This document shows, piece by piece, positions 52,021 to 60,889 of a stretch of 64,000 nucleotides of DNA (positions within the stretch are counted from its first letter, which is position 1; every line of letters starts with the position of its first letter). Origin of the DNA: Eubacterium pyruvativorans (GTDB lineage: Bacteria > Bacillota > Clostridia > Peptostreptococcales > Anaerovoracaceae); the NCBI RefSeq assembly GCF_900102225.1, contig NZ_FNBF01000001.1, positions 62,001-126,000 on the forward strand, written 5' to 3'. Under the pieces are notes generated by a model that had not been told where the DNA came from, made no database searches, and worked only from the letters and a program-made list of their open reading frames with translations. A program made the position numbers and the translations under genes.

Positions 52021-53313
52021 ATGAAATGTGCCGTGATCAGTGTCGGAACAGAACTCCTGATGGGGCAGATCACCGATACGAATGCCGTATATATTTCCCG
52101 TCAGTTGAATATGCTGGGAATAGACGTACTTTACCGTTATACCGTGGGCGATAACGACGGCAGACTGCGGGAGATTCTGGGATTGGCTGCAGAGGACTGC
52201 GATCTGATCATCACCACCGGCGGTTTGGGACCCACAGAGGATGATATGACGAAGGAAACGGTCAGTGATTTCCTGGGAGAGAAGCTGGTGGAGGACGAGG
52301 AAGCGAAACACATCCTCATGGAGATTCAGCAGGCCCGGAAACACCGGTTCACAACGAATAATTACAAGCAGTATCTGCTGCCGGAACATGCGACGGTTTT
52401 CCAGACGGAAATCGGCACGGCGCCGGGATTTGCAGTGGAAAAGAACGGGACCACCGTCATCTGCCTGCCGGGGCCGCCGTATGAAATGACAGAGATGTTT
52501 CGCCGGTGCGTCTATCCGTACCTGGCGAAGCAGCAGGACAGTGTGATCTATTATAAGGTGCTGCGCATCTTCGGGAAGGGAGAGTCCCTGGTGGAGACAA
52601 AACTCATGGATCTGATCGATGCCCAGACGGATCCGACCATTGCCACATATGCAAAGATGGCCGAGTGCAGCGTTCGGGTGGCCTCCAAGCGGCGGACCCT
52701 GGAGGAAGCGAAGAACGCAGTGGAGGCGATGGTCCGGAGAGTCCGGGAACGGCTGGGGGACAATATTTACAGTGAGGAAGACGAAGATCTCGTACAGGTG
52801 GTGGGCCGTAAACTGATTGACCGGCACATCACGATTTCCTGTGCGGAGTCCTGCACCGGCGGCCTGTTTGCCGGAACTCTGACAGATGTGCCGGGCATCT
52901 CCGAAGTATTCGAGCGGGGGATTGTGACCTACACCTGCCGGGCAAAAATCGAAGAGCTGGGCGTTCGGGAAGATACGCTGGAGCGGGAGACCGCCGTCAG
53001 CCCGGAAGTGGCCCGGCAGATGGCCGAAGGTCTTCAGAAAAAAACCGGAAGCGATGTGTGCGTTTCAGTCACCGGGATTGCGGGTCCGGGGGGCGGAACG
53101 CCGGAGAAGCCGGTGGGGCTCATCTATATCGGGTGCCGGTATCAGGGGAAAACGCTGGTGAAGAAACTGCTGACGCCGAACTTCAGCCGGGAATGGAACC
53201 GGAAGTACGCCGTTCTCATGATGCTGGACACGGTCAACCGACTCATTGACGGAAGGCCGGTGATGCAGGAAAATTTCACGGATCCGGAGGGAAAAGATAT
53301 TCAGCTGGAATAA
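52021..53313 (+). CDS. cinA: CinA family protein (nicotinamide-nucleotide amidohydrolase)
   Basis: A 430-residue protein with an N-terminal MoaB/MogA-like (COG1058) domain (ISVGTELLMGQITDTNA, TTGGLGPTEDDMTKE) and a C-terminal PncC-type amidase domain (SCAESCTGGLFAGTLTDVPG, VSVTGIAGPGGGTPEKPVG). It deamidates nicotinamide mononucleotide in pyridine-nucleotide recycling and, in some species, is tied to competence. The gene is in the classic position before recA. AGAAGGAGG precedes the ATG. Confidence 0.95.
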   Translation: MKCAVISVGTELLMGQITDTNAVYISRQLNMLGIDVLYRYTVGDNDGRLREILGLAAEDCDLIITTGGLGPTEDDMTKETVSDFLGEKLVEDEEAKHILMEIQQARKHRFTTNNYKQYLLPEHATVFQTEIGTAPGFAVEKNGTTVICLPGPPYEMTEMFRRCVYPYLAKQQDSVIYYKVLRIFGKGESLVETKLMDLIDAQTDPTIATYAKMAECSVRVASKRRTLEEAKNAVEAMVRRVRERLGDNIYSEEDEDLVQVVGRKLIDRHITISCAESCTGGLFAGTLTDVPGISEVFERGIVTYTCRAKIEELGVREDTLERETAVSPEVARQMAEGLQKKTGSDVCVSVTGIAGPGGGTPEKPVGLIYIGCRYQGKTLVKKLLTPNFSREWNRKYAVLMMLDTVNRLIDGRPVMQENFTDPEGKDIQLE

Positions 53314-53314
53314 T

Positions 53315-53343
53315 TTGACAATTCACGGGGCCGGTGGTATGAT
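53315..53343 (+). promoter_or_regulatory. Upstream promoter candidate for recA
   Basis: TTGACA (53315-53320), 17-base spacer, TATGAT (53338-53343), immediately after the cinA stop. The -10 lies in a small inverted repeat CCGGT/ACCGG. It lacks the LexA box of the second promoter. Confidence 0.6.
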
Positions 53344-53405
53344 AACCGGACAATGAATTTCCAGATGATGGAAGAAACGTGCGGCTCCTGTATCTCACGC
53401 CCCTC

Positions 53406-53433
53406 TTGACAAACATCCGGAAATCAGTAGAAT
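53406..53433 (+). promoter_or_regulatory. SOS-regulated promoter of recA
   Basis: TTGACA (53406-53411), 16-base spacer, TAGAAT (53428-53433). The start near 53440 coincides with the LexA box. Confidence 0.8.
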
Positions 53434-53439
53434 AATAGA

Positions 53440-53453
53440 AGAACAAGCGTTCT
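53440..53453. promoter_or_regulatory. LexA (DinR) operator at the recA start site
   Basis: AGAACAAGCGTTCT is a perfect GAAC-N4-GTTC palindrome of the Gram-positive SOS box type, placed over the predicted transcription start and five bases before the recA ribosome binding site. Confidence 0.85.
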
Positions 53454-53466
53454 TATGGAGGTAATT

Positions 53467-54603
53467 ATGGCGAGAGCAACGAAGAATGGGAAGGACGGAA
53501 GGGAACAGGCTCTGGAAGCGGCCCTGGCACAGATACAGAAGCAGTTCGGTCAGGGAGCGATCATGAAGCTGAGTGATTCCGGTATGGATGTGGAGACGAT
53601 CTCCACCGGATCCATCAGCCTGGATCTGGCTACCGGGGTGGGCGGCGTTCCCCGGGGAAGGATTGTGGAAGTATTCGGTCCGGAATCCTCCGGAAAGACC
53701 ACTCTGGCGCTGCACATGGTTGCGGAGGCGCAGAAGGCCGGGGGGAAGGCTGCCTTCATCGATGCGGAGCATGCCCTGGACCCGGTCTATGCGAAGAATC
53801 TGGGCGTCCGGATTGAGGAGCTCCTGGTTTCCCAGCCGGATACGGGAGAGCAGGCGCTGGAAATCTGTGATATGCTGGCCAGCAGCGGTGCCATTGATAT
53901 CATTGTCATCGACTCTGTCGCAGCGCTGGTACCGAAGGCAGAGATCCAGGGAGATATGGGAGACACTCACGTGGGTCTGCAGGCCAGACTCATGTCCCAG
54001 GCGCTTCGGAAACTGACCGGCACGGTGAATAAGACCAATACTTGTGTGGTCTTCATTAACCAGCTTCGTGAGAAAGTCGGGGTCATGTTCGGCAATCCGG
54101 AAGTCACCACCGGCGGCCGGGCTCTGAAGTTCTACTCCAGCATGCGGTTTGACGTACGGCGGATTGAGACCATCAAGCAGGGAGACAGAATGCTGGGGAA
54201 CCGTACCCGGGTGAAGATTGTGAAGAACAAGGTTGCGCCGCCGTTCAAGCGTGCAGAGTTCGATATCATGTACGGAAAGGGGATTTCGAAATCCGGCGAC
54301 GTACTGGACTGTGCGGTGGAAGCAGGAATTGTCAGCAAGGCCGGATCCTGGTTCAGTTATAACGGAGAACGGATCGGACAGGGACGGGAAAACGTGAAGC
54401 AGTATCTGGAAGATAATCCGGATCTGATGGAAGAATTGACGCAGAAACTGCGGGATGCCGTACGGGAGAAGAAGGAGGCCGAGATGCGGGAGGAAGACGA
54501 ACGCATGCAGGCCCGTAAGGCGAAGCAGGCGGCCGGGAAGGAACCGGAGGCGCCGGTGGCGGAAGATCTGATGATCGATGAAGACGGCGTGATTATTGAA
54601 TAG
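53467..54603 (+). CDS. recA: Recombinase RecA
   Basis: The strand-exchange protein that also triggers LexA self-cleavage. The 378 residues have Walker [10 protein letters not shown] (K77), [10 protein letters not shown], the L2 region [11 protein letters not shown], and an acidic, Lys/Glu-rich C-terminal tail longer than average. The start is ATG at 53467 with GGAGGT just upstream; the ATG at 53455 is part of the binding-site region. Confidence 0.98.
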   Translation: MARATKNGKDGREQALEAALAQIQKQFGQGAIMKLSDSGMDVETISTGSISLDLATGVGGVPRGRIVEVFGPESSGKTTLALHMVAEAQKAGGKAAFIDAEHALDPVYAKNLGVRIEELLVSQPDTGEQALEICDMLASSGAIDIIVIDSVAALVPKAEIQGDMGDTHVGLQARLMSQALRKLTGTVNKTNTCVVFINQLREKVGVMFGNPEVTTGGRALKFYSSMRFDVRRIETIKQGDRMLGNRTRVKIVKNKVAPPFKRAEFDIMYGKGISKSGDVLDCAVEAGIVSKAGSWFSYNGERIGQGRENVKQYLEDNPDLMEELTQKLRDAVREKKEAEMREEDERMQARKAKQAAGKEPEAPVAEDLMIDEDGVIIE

Positions 54604-54621
54604 TTTTTTCTCGAAAATCAT

Positions 54622-54650
54622 TTGACTAATATACCTCCCCATGCTATACT
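54622..54650 (+). promoter_or_regulatory. Promoter of the rplU-rpmA unit
   Basis: TTGACT (54622-54627), 17-base spacer, TATACT (54645-54650), in the gap after recA. Confidence 0.82.
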
Positions 54651-54656
54651 AACCGA

Positions 54657-54759
54657 GTTAGACCGCACGGGAAGGGCTCCGAAAGTGCGAAGCATCACCG
54701 GATTGTGATGACAGCGCTGCCCGAAAAGGCGAGACTGGTAAGAGGAGGTACTTACAACT
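54657..54759 (+). ncRNA. Structured 5' leader of rplU, possible L21 leader
   Basis: About 100 transcribed bases with several self-complementary parts (CACCGGATTGTGATG, GCCCGAAAAGGCG) precede the rplU ribosome binding site AGAGGAGG. Bacillota rplU genes often carry an L21 leader motif that mediates autogenous control. I cannot confirm that this matches the Rfam model. Confidence 0.45.
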
Positions 54760-55221
54760 ATGTATGCAGTTATTGAAACTGGCGGAAAGCAGTACAGAGT
54801 TCAGGAAGGAGACGTTCTGAACGTCGAGAAGCTGAACGCAGAAGCCGGAGAGAAGATCGAATTCACGAAGGTCCTTGCACTGAGCGATGATAACGGCCTG
54901 ACAGTAGGTAAGCCGTATATCGAGAATGCGAAGGTGGAGGCTGAGGTCGTTGCCAATGGCAAGGCACAGAAGGTTATCATCTTCAAGTATAAGAGCAAGA
55001 AGGACTACAGAAAGAAGCAGGGACACAGACAGCCGTTCACAACGGTTGAGATCAAGTCTCTCGGCGGAACAGAAGAGAAGAAGGCTGAGCCGGAGAAGAA
55101 GGTTTCCACATCCATGAAGAAGGATGAGCTGATTGCTTATGCAGAGGAGCACAGCATTGAAATCGATGAGAAGGCTACGAAGGCTGAGATCGTGGAAGCG
55201 ATCGAGAAGGCTGAGAAGTAG
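54760..55221 (+). CDS. rplU: Ribosomal protein bL21 with C-terminal extension
   Basis: Residues 1 to ~103 are a normal L21 ([18 protein letters not shown] ... [16 protein letters not shown]). A further ~50 residues follow: a Lys/Glu linker ([11 protein letters not shown]) and a compact helical segment at ~118-153 ([31 protein letters not shown]) that resembles SAP/HeH or Rho N-terminal helix-extension-helix domains. The total of 153 compares with 100-105 for most L21. The gene heads rplU-rpmA; the prp gene that normally lies between them is missing. Confidence 0.95.
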   Translation: MYAVIETGGKQYRVQEGDVLNVEKLNAEAGEKIEFTKVLALSDDNGLTVGKPYIENAKVEAEVVANGKAQKVIIFKYKSKKDYRKKQGHRQPFTTVEIKSLGGTEEKKAEPEKKVSTSMKKDELIAYAEEHSIEIDEKATKAEIVEAIEKAEK

Positions 55222-55256
55222 TTTCCGATTGTCATTAGTAAGGAGGTAACAGGTCC

Positions 55257-55517
55257 ATGGCAAGTAAAAAGGGAGTAGGAAGTTCCAAGAACGGTCGTGA
55301 GTCCGAGTCCAAACGTTTAGGCGTCAAGACTGGTGACGGTCAGTTCGTTACAGCAGGCAGCATCCTGGTCAGACAGAGAGGCACGAAGCTTCACCCGGGC
55401 AACAACGTTGGCATCGGTGGAGATGACACTCTGTTCGCCAAGATCGACGGTGCTGTTAAGTTCGAGAGAAAGGACAAGACCCGCAAGCAGGTCAGCGTCT
55501 ACCCTCTGGAAGCTTAG
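55257..55517 (+). CDS. rpmA: Ribosomal protein bL27 without N-terminal extension
   Basis: An 86-residue L27 beginning [22 protein letters not shown]. The ribosome binding site AGGAGGT at 55241-55247 fixes the start at 55257, so there is no room for the 9-residue MLxLxLQFFA-type extension that Bacillota L27 usually carry and that Prp removes. The N terminus, close to the peptidyl transferase centre, is therefore mature as translated, apart from possible Met removal. Confidence 0.96.
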   Translation: MASKKGVGSSKNGRESESKRLGVKTGDGQFVTAGSILVRQRGTKLHPGNNVGIGGDDTLFAKIDGAVKFERKDKTRKQVSVYPLEA

Positions 55518-55531
55518 GAAGCGTTTTCATG

Positions 55532-55563
55532 CCCCTACGGATCTCGTAGGGGTTTATTTTTTT
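55532..55563 (+). terminator. Intrinsic terminator after rpmA
   Basis: An 8-bp stem CCCCTACG/CGTAGGGG (55532-55539 with 55545-55552), five-base loop, followed by TTTATTTTTTT. The obg binding site starts seven bases later, so obg relies on read-through or an unseen promoter. Confidence 0.92.
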
Positions 55564-55580
55564 ATAGACGGAGGCATGTA

Positions 55581-56885
55581 ATGAGTACGTTCGTTGACAG
55601 AGCGAATATCACGATCCAGTCCGGAAAGGGCGGAAACGGTGCCGTTTCCTTCCGCAGAGAACCTTTCGTACCGGACGGCGGCCCGGACGGCGGCGACGGA
55701 GGAAAGGGCGGAGATGTCATCATCCAGGCGGATCCGAATATGAGAACACTGATGGATTTCAAATATTCCAGCAAGTATAAGGCCGAAAACGGCCAGGACG
55801 GCATGCGGAAGAAATGTTTCGGAAAGAAGGGGAAGGACCTGATCATCAGCGTCCCGCCGGGAACCGTGGTGCTGGACACTGCTTCCGGCAAGGTGATGAA
55901 GGACCTGGTGGAAGCCGGAGATTCTTTCGTCGCTGCCCGGGGCGGGAAAGGCGGAAAGGGCAATGTCCACTATATGAACTCCGTCCGGCAGGCTCCGAAT
56001 TTCGCAGAAGCCGGAACGGAAGGCATCCGCCGGGAGATTACGCTGGAACTGAAGGCGATCGCCGATGTGGGACTGGTCGGATTCCCGAATGTGGGGAAGT
56101 CCAGTCTGCTGGCCAATGCCACCCGTTCCAATCCGAAGATCGCCAACTATCATTTCACTACACTGCAGCCGAACCTCGGCGTGGTTCAGCTGTATGACAC
56201 CAGCTTCGTCATGGCGGATATCGCCGGTATTATAGAAGGTGCCCATGAAGGACTGGGTCTGGGACTTCGTTTCCTGAAGCACATCGAACGGACGAAAGTT
56301 CTGATTCATGTGGTGGATGTGGCCGGCAGTGAGGGACGGGATCCGAAGGAGGATTTCGACAAGATTATGAAAGAGCTGGCCCTGTACGGCAGAAATGTGC
56401 AGAAGAAGCCGATGCTGGTGGCTGCCAACAAGGTGGACCTGATTGACGAGGACGGACCGGAATACCGGGTGTTCAAGGAATATGTGGAAGGAAAAGGCTA
56501 CCGGGTCTTCCCGCTGTCAGCTCCCATCGGCTACGGGGTGAAAGAACTGATGGATGCTGCGCTTCTGACGCTGCAGGAGGTGGAGAAGAATCCGCCGGAA
56601 GAGGAAGAAGTGGAGTATTTCGACTTCGAACAGGATGAAGCCCAGGGACCGGAATACCGGGAAGTACATGTGTCCCGGGGAGAGGACGGCGCATTCGAGC
56701 TTTCCGGCGGTCAGCTGATGAAGATCTTTAATTCCACGAATTTCAATGATATGGGATCTCTCCGCTACCTGTACAAGTACATCGAAAACAGCGGTGCGGT
56801 GGAGAAAATGAAGGAAATGGGTCTGGAAGAGGAAGACATCATCCGGATCAATGATTTTGAATTCGAATTCTACGACGAATATTAA
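55581..56885 (+). CDS. obg: GTPase Obg (CgtA)
   Basis: An essential ribosome-assembly and stress GTPase of 434 residues: the Gly-rich Obg fold (GGNGAVSFRREPFVPDGGPDGGDGG), the G domain with GFPNVGKSSLL, DIAGIIEGAHEGLGLG and NKVDL, and the C-terminal OCT domain (residues ~360-434). GGAGG precedes the ATG at 55581. The position after rplU-rpmA is standard. Confidence 0.96.
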   Translation: MSTFVDRANITIQSGKGGNGAVSFRREPFVPDGGPDGGDGGKGGDVIIQADPNMRTLMDFKYSSKYKAENGQDGMRKKCFGKKGKDLIISVPPGTVVLDTASGKVMKDLVEAGDSFVAARGGKGGKGNVHYMNSVRQAPNFAEAGTEGIRREITLELKAIADVGLVGFPNVGKSSLLANATRSNPKIANYHFTTLQPNLGVVQLYDTSFVMADIAGIIEGAHEGLGLGLRFLKHIERTKVLIHVVDVAGSEGRDPKEDFDKIMKELALYGRNVQKKPMLVAANKVDLIDEDGPEYRVFKEYVEGKGYRVFPLSAPIGYGVKELMDAALLTLQEVEKNPPEEEEVEYFDFEQDEAQGPEYREVHVSRGEDGAFELSGGQLMKIFNSTNFNDMGSLRYLYKYIENSGAVEKMKEMGLEEEDIIRINDFEFEFYDEY

Positions 56886-56902
56886 TCCTTTTAGGAGCGA
56901 AT

Positions 56903-59257
56903 ATGACAGAGATGAAGAGACTCACCGAAGAAGAATGTTACAGGCTGTTCCGGGAGCAGAATACACCGGACCGAGTGATTCGGCACTGTCAGGAAGTCAG
57001 CCGTGTTGCTGCCGTCATTGCCGATGCACTGAACCGGAACGGAGTTGCCATGGATGTGGAATTGGTTCGTATCTCTGCCCTGATCCACGATGTGGCCAGA
57101 GTGCAGGATCACCATGAAATCGTTGGCGCAAGGCTGCTCAGAAGTCTGGGATATGAACGGGAAGCAGAAATTGTGGAAGCTCATATGACCCATATGCTGG
57201 CGCCGCTATCGGAAGCCACGGAAACAGACATTCTGTGTCTGGCGGACCGGACTGTGACGGAGAACCACTACACGGGAGTGGACGGTCGGTTCGACTATCT
57301 GCTTCACAAGCGTCCGTGGTCGGAAGAGCGGGAGAAGCGTCTGGAGGATCTGAAGGAGCTCACCCGCAGCTTCATGCGGGAAATCGAAGGGACGATCGGA
57401 CAGACCGTGGACTCTTTGTTCGCTCCGTCCCTGGAGCAGCTGCTGGAGCAGGTCGAGAAGCCGGCCCGTTATATCGGCGGTGAAACAAATATGGTGGTGA
57501 AGGACCCGGAGAAGATGGATGTACGGTTTGCCTTCGCATTTCCGGACCTGTATGAAATCGGCATGTCCTATATGGGACTGCAGATTCTGTATGACGTGAC
57601 GAATCGTCATGAGAACCTCTATCTGGAACGGGTGTTTTCTCCGGCACCGGATATGGAGGAACTGATGCGAAAGCACCACGTGCCTCTGTTCACCCTGGAG
57701 ACGAAAACGCCGGTGAAGCAGATGGATGTGTTCGGCTTCACACTGCAGTACGAAATGTCCTTCCCGACCATCCTGAACATGATGGAACTGGCGGAAGTTC
57801 CCCTTTTGTCCCGGGACAGAGGGGAGGGGGATCCACTGATGATCGCCGGCGGTCCGTGTGCGGTGAACCCGGAGCCTCTGGCGGATTTCTTCGATCTGTT
57901 CATGATCGGTGACGGCGAAGAGCTGCTTCCGGCCGTTCTGAATGCCTACGGGGAAGCGAAGCGGGAGGGTCTTTCGAAGCGGGAATATCTTCAGCGGGTA
58001 TCGAAGCTGACCGGCGTATATGTGCCGTCCTTCTATGACGTCCAGTATCATCCGGACGGCACGGTGAAGGAATTCGTGAAGCTGTGGGAAGGGGCGCCGG
58101 ACCGCATTGAGAAAGCGATTCTTTCGGATTTGAACCAGGTGCCGTTCCCGGAGAAACCGATTGTCCCGATCGTGGAAGCGGTGCATGACCGGGCCGTGGT
58201 GGAGACGTTCCGGGGCTGCACCAGAGGATGCCGTTTCTGTCAGGCCGGCATGTCCTACCGTCCGGTGCGGGAACGGTCTGAAGAGACGATCAAGAGGCTG
58301 GCAGAACAGCAGCTGGAGAATACCGGACACGACGAACTGTCTCTGCTGTCCCTGTCCACCAGCGATTATTCGAATTTCGAAGGGCTGGCCACAGAGCTCA
58401 TGGATTACTGCACGAAGCGGAACGTATCCCTGTCCCTGCCGTCTCTCCGTCTGGACTCGTTTTCCTTCAATGTATTGAATGAGATTCAGAAATACAAGAA
58501 ATCCGGGCTCACCTTCGCACCGGAAGCCGGCACCCAGCGGCTCCGGGACGTGATCAACAAGGGAATCACGGAAGAGGATATTTTCAGCGCCGTGGAACAG
58601 GCGGTGGAGCTGGGCTGGCGCACCATGAAATTTTACTTTATGGACGGCCTGCCGACGGAAACCGATGAGGACCTTCGGGGAATCGGAGAAATAGCCCGTA
58701 AGGCCATCGAGATTTTCCGGAAATCCGGAAAACGGGGGCGTTTCAATGTGACCTGCAGTGTGTCCAATTTCGTGCCGAAACCGTTCACGCCGTTCCAGTG
58801 GGCGCCTCAGGCTTCTTCTGAGGAACTCAGGCAGAAGCATGTGGTTCTGGAGCACGCCATGCCGGGCCGGAATGCCCGTCTGACTTATCACGACGATGCC
58901 GTCAGTGTCTGCGAAGGGGTGCTGGCGAGAGGTGACCGCAGAATGTCTGCGCTGCTGCTGAAGGCCCACGAAGCCGGATGCCGGCTGGACGCCTGGACGG
59001 AGTATTTCCACCGGGATGTATGGAAAGAACTGCTGGAGAACTGGGAAATCGATTATAAATTCTACACAGAACGGAAGCGCTCTTTCGATGAGGTGATGCC
59101 GTGGGATCTGATCGATCCGGGCGTCTCGAAGGAATTCCTGGTGCGGGAGGCGAAGAAGGCGGAGCAGGGTCTGACGACCCAGGACTGCCGGTACGGCTGT
59201 GTCGGCTGCGGCGTGAACCGGAAAACCACATGCGGACTGGGAGGAATCTATGAGTAA
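56903..59257 (+). CDS. HD-domain/radical SAM fusion protein (TIGR03960-like)
   Basis: A 784-residue protein in two parts. Residues ~1-150 form an HD phosphohydrolase-like domain with the metal pattern H28, H62-D63, H94 and D115. Residues ~165-784 match the TIGR03960 family: a B12-binding-like Rossmann part (AFAFPDLYEIGMSYMGLQILYDV), the radical SAM motif C439-x3-C443-x2-C446 (FRGCTRGCRFC), and the Cys-rich C terminus CRYGCVGCGVNRKTTC. TIGR03960 proteins are normally ~600 residues with no HD domain and pair with a DUF2344 protein, which follows here with an eight-base overlap. The function of the pair is unknown. The start at 56903 (MTEMKRL) follows AGGAG. Confidence 0.88.
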   Translation: MTEMKRLTEEECYRLFREQNTPDRVIRHCQEVSRVAAVIADALNRNGVAMDVELVRISALIHDVARVQDHHEIVGARLLRSLGYEREAEIVEAHMTHMLAPLSEATETDILCLADRTVTENHYTGVDGRFDYLLHKRPWSEEREKRLEDLKELTRSFMREIEGTIGQTVDSLFAPSLEQLLEQVEKPARYIGGETNMVVKDPEKMDVRFAFAFPDLYEIGMSYMGLQILYDVTNRHENLYLERVFSPAPDMEELMRKHHVPLFTLETKTPVKQMDVFGFTLQYEMSFPTILNMMELAEVPLLSRDRGEGDPLMIAGGPCAVNPEPLADFFDLFMIGDGEELLPAVLNAYGEAKREGLSKREYLQRVSKLTGVYVPSFYDVQYHPDGTVKEFVKLWEGAPDRIEKAILSDLNQVPFPEKPIVPIVEAVHDRAVVETFRGCTRGCRFCQAGMSYRPVRERSEETIKRLAEQQLENTGHDELSLLSLSTSDYSNFEGLATELMDYCTKRNVSLSLPSLRLDSFSFNVLNEIQKYKKSGLTFAPEAGTQRLRDVINKGITEEDIFSAVEQAVELGWRTMKFYFMDGLPTETDEDLRGIGEIARKAIEIFRKSGKRGRFNVTCSVSNFVPKPFTPFQWAPQASSEELRQKHVVLEHAMPGRNARLTYHDDAVSVCEGVLARGDRRMSALLLKAHEAGCRLDAWTEYFHRDVWKELLENWEIDYKFYTERKRSFDEVMPWDLIDPGVSKEFLVREAKKAEQGLTTQDCRYGCVGCGVNRKTTCGLGGIYE

Positions 59258-59936
59258 GTACGTATTGACTTTTTCGAAAAGCGGACTGATTCGTTTCACG
59301 TCCCATCTGGACATGCTTCGTCTGTTCAAGCGGGGGTTCCGACGGGCGGGAATCGAGCTGAAATACAGTCAGGGGTTCAATCCCCATCCCCGTATGGGAT
59401 TTGCCCAGCCTCTGTCCCTGGGGTATCTGGCGGAGGCGGAACTTCTGGAATTTGAAACGACCCGGGAGTATACAAAGGACGAAATTATTTCGTCCATGAA
59501 ACCGACGCTGGCACAGGGAATTGCGATTCATGGCGTGGGCATTGCAGAGGGAAAGAAATCACTGGCGGCTTTGGTGGATTCTGCGACCTATACCGTGACA
59601 TTTCCGATGTCTGTATTCCGGAAAGATTTCCGTCAGGTGACGGCAGACTATCTGGCGCAGAAGGAGATCATCGTCCTGAAGCATTCTAAGAAATCCGGAG
59701 AAACGAAACCGATGAACATCCGGGAGAAGATTCGTTCTCTGGAGGCAGAGTCCGGGGAGAATCATCAACTTGTATTGAAAATGCTGCTGGATCAGGGGAG
59801 TCATTCCAACCTCAACCCGGAACCGGTGATCCGGACTTTCCTGGAGTTTGCCCAGCTGGATGTGCCGCGCTGTGAAATCCTCGTGTGCCGAAACGGACTG
59901 CATTTCGGTGTTGACGATCCGATCCGGTGGATGTAA
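59250..59936 (+). CDS. TIGR03936 family (DUF2344) protein
   Basis: A 228-residue protein beginning SKYVLTFSKSGLIRFTSHLDMLRLFKRGFRRAGIEL and continuing YSQGFNPHPRMGFAQPLSLGYL, the hallmark of the family fused or adjacent to TIGR03960 radical SAM proteins. It overlaps the upstream gene by eight bases, so the two are coupled and probably interact. In many Clostridia RNase G (rng) and rplU come next; here the order is reversed and rng is absent. Confidence 0.87.
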   Translation: MSKYVLTFSKSGLIRFTSHLDMLRLFKRGFRRAGIELKYSQGFNPHPRMGFAQPLSLGYLAEAELLEFETTREYTKDEIISSMKPTLAQGIAIHGVGIAEGKKSLAALVDSATYTVTFPMSVFRKDFRQVTADYLAQKEIIVLKHSKKSGETKPMNIREKIRSLEAESGENHQLVLKMLLDQGSHSNLNPEPVIRTFLEFAQLDVPRCEILVCRNGLHFGVDDPIRWM

Positions 59937-60015
59937 AATACTGGTAAATGGATGATACTGGTATTTCTTGCGGAGCCATCGCTCCGGAAGAAATGACATT
60001 CTCCGGGAGGTCAGC

Positions 60016-60702
60016 ATGCGCAGTCATACGAATCCGAGAAACTGGAAACAGAAACTGAATGAGAATCGAATGCTGATCCGAGCGGCGGCGGTGATCCTGG
60101 TGATCATCGCCGCCGCAGTGCTTTTTGTGGGGAAAGAGAATAATGACACTATTTCCATACAGAAAGCCGGGGAAAGCGGTGTAGTGCAGAAGGCCGGAGC
60201 GGAAACACCGAAAACCGGGGAGAGGCAGAGGGTTCTGTATATCGATATGGAAGGGGAGGTGAAGCGGCCCGGTGTGTACGAGATGAAGCCTGGCGCCCGG
60301 ATTTTTGAAGCGGTACGGAAAGCCGGAGGACTGACCGGGAAGGCGGACACCCGGACGATTAATCAGGCGGAGAAGGTGACAGACGGTCAGCTGATCGTCA
60401 TTCCCCGGAAGGGCCGGGGGGAGGATGGAACGAATCCGGCAGAAACCGGCATAGGATCTTCCGCTGGGACGGGAACCACGGAGGGAAGCACCGGTGGGAC
60501 CTCTGCGCAGGGGTTGATCAACATCAATACAGCCTCGGAGGCCGAGCTGCAGAAGATTCCCGGGGTAGGGCCGGTCACTGCCGGGAAGATTATTGCATAC
60601 CGCACACAGAACGGCCGGTTCCGGAGGAAGGAGGATCTAAAAAATGTGAGCGGGATCGGCGAGAAGACCTTCGGAAAGATGGAGTCCATGATTACAGTGT
60701 GA
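60016..60702 (+). CDS. comEA: ComEA-like DNA-binding competence protein
   Basis: A 228-residue membrane-anchored DNA receptor. After a basic N terminus it has one membrane helix (residues ~16-36, AAAVILVIIAAAVLFV), an SLBB domain (IDMEGEVKRPGVYEMKPGARIFEAVRKAGGL), a Gly/Thr/Ser-rich linker, and a pair of helix-hairpin-helix motifs (IPGVGPVTAGKII, VSGIGEKTFGKM). ComEA binds incoming DNA for ComEC; comEC is not next to it here. The start at 60016 is set by CGGGAGGTCAGC. Confidence 0.9.
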   Translation: MRSHTNPRNWKQKLNENRMLIRAAAVILVIIAAAVLFVGKENNDTISIQKAGESGVVQKAGAETPKTGERQRVLYIDMEGEVKRPGVYEMKPGARIFEAVRKAGGLTGKADTRTINQAEKVTDGQLIVIPRKGRGEDGTNPAETGIGSSAGTGTTEGSTGGTSAQGLININTASEAELQKIPGVGPVTAGKIIAYRTQNGRFRRKEDLKNVSGIGEKTFGKMESMITV

Positions 60703-60889
60703 AGTCGGATTCAGAAAAAAACCGTCGAAGTATGCATATTTATACTGAAATATACATATATACAAGTTTTTGCATGAAATCCTCGCACACAGAAAATGAA
60801 AAATAAGGTAAAATAAGGGCATGTAAAGAACGCAGACATCCGGATGAAAAGCTGCTGTAATGAATGATTATTAACAGGAGGAATCGAAG
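60703..60889. other. AT-rich intergenic region before the Spo0A-like gene
   Basis: Bases 60735-60775 are very AT-rich, with repeated TATAC motifs and partial dyad symmetry. TAAAAT occurs at about 60814-60819 but without a good -35 at the right distance. A promoter is likely here but I cannot place it. The AGGAGG at 60875-60880 belongs to the next gene. Confidence 0.45.
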
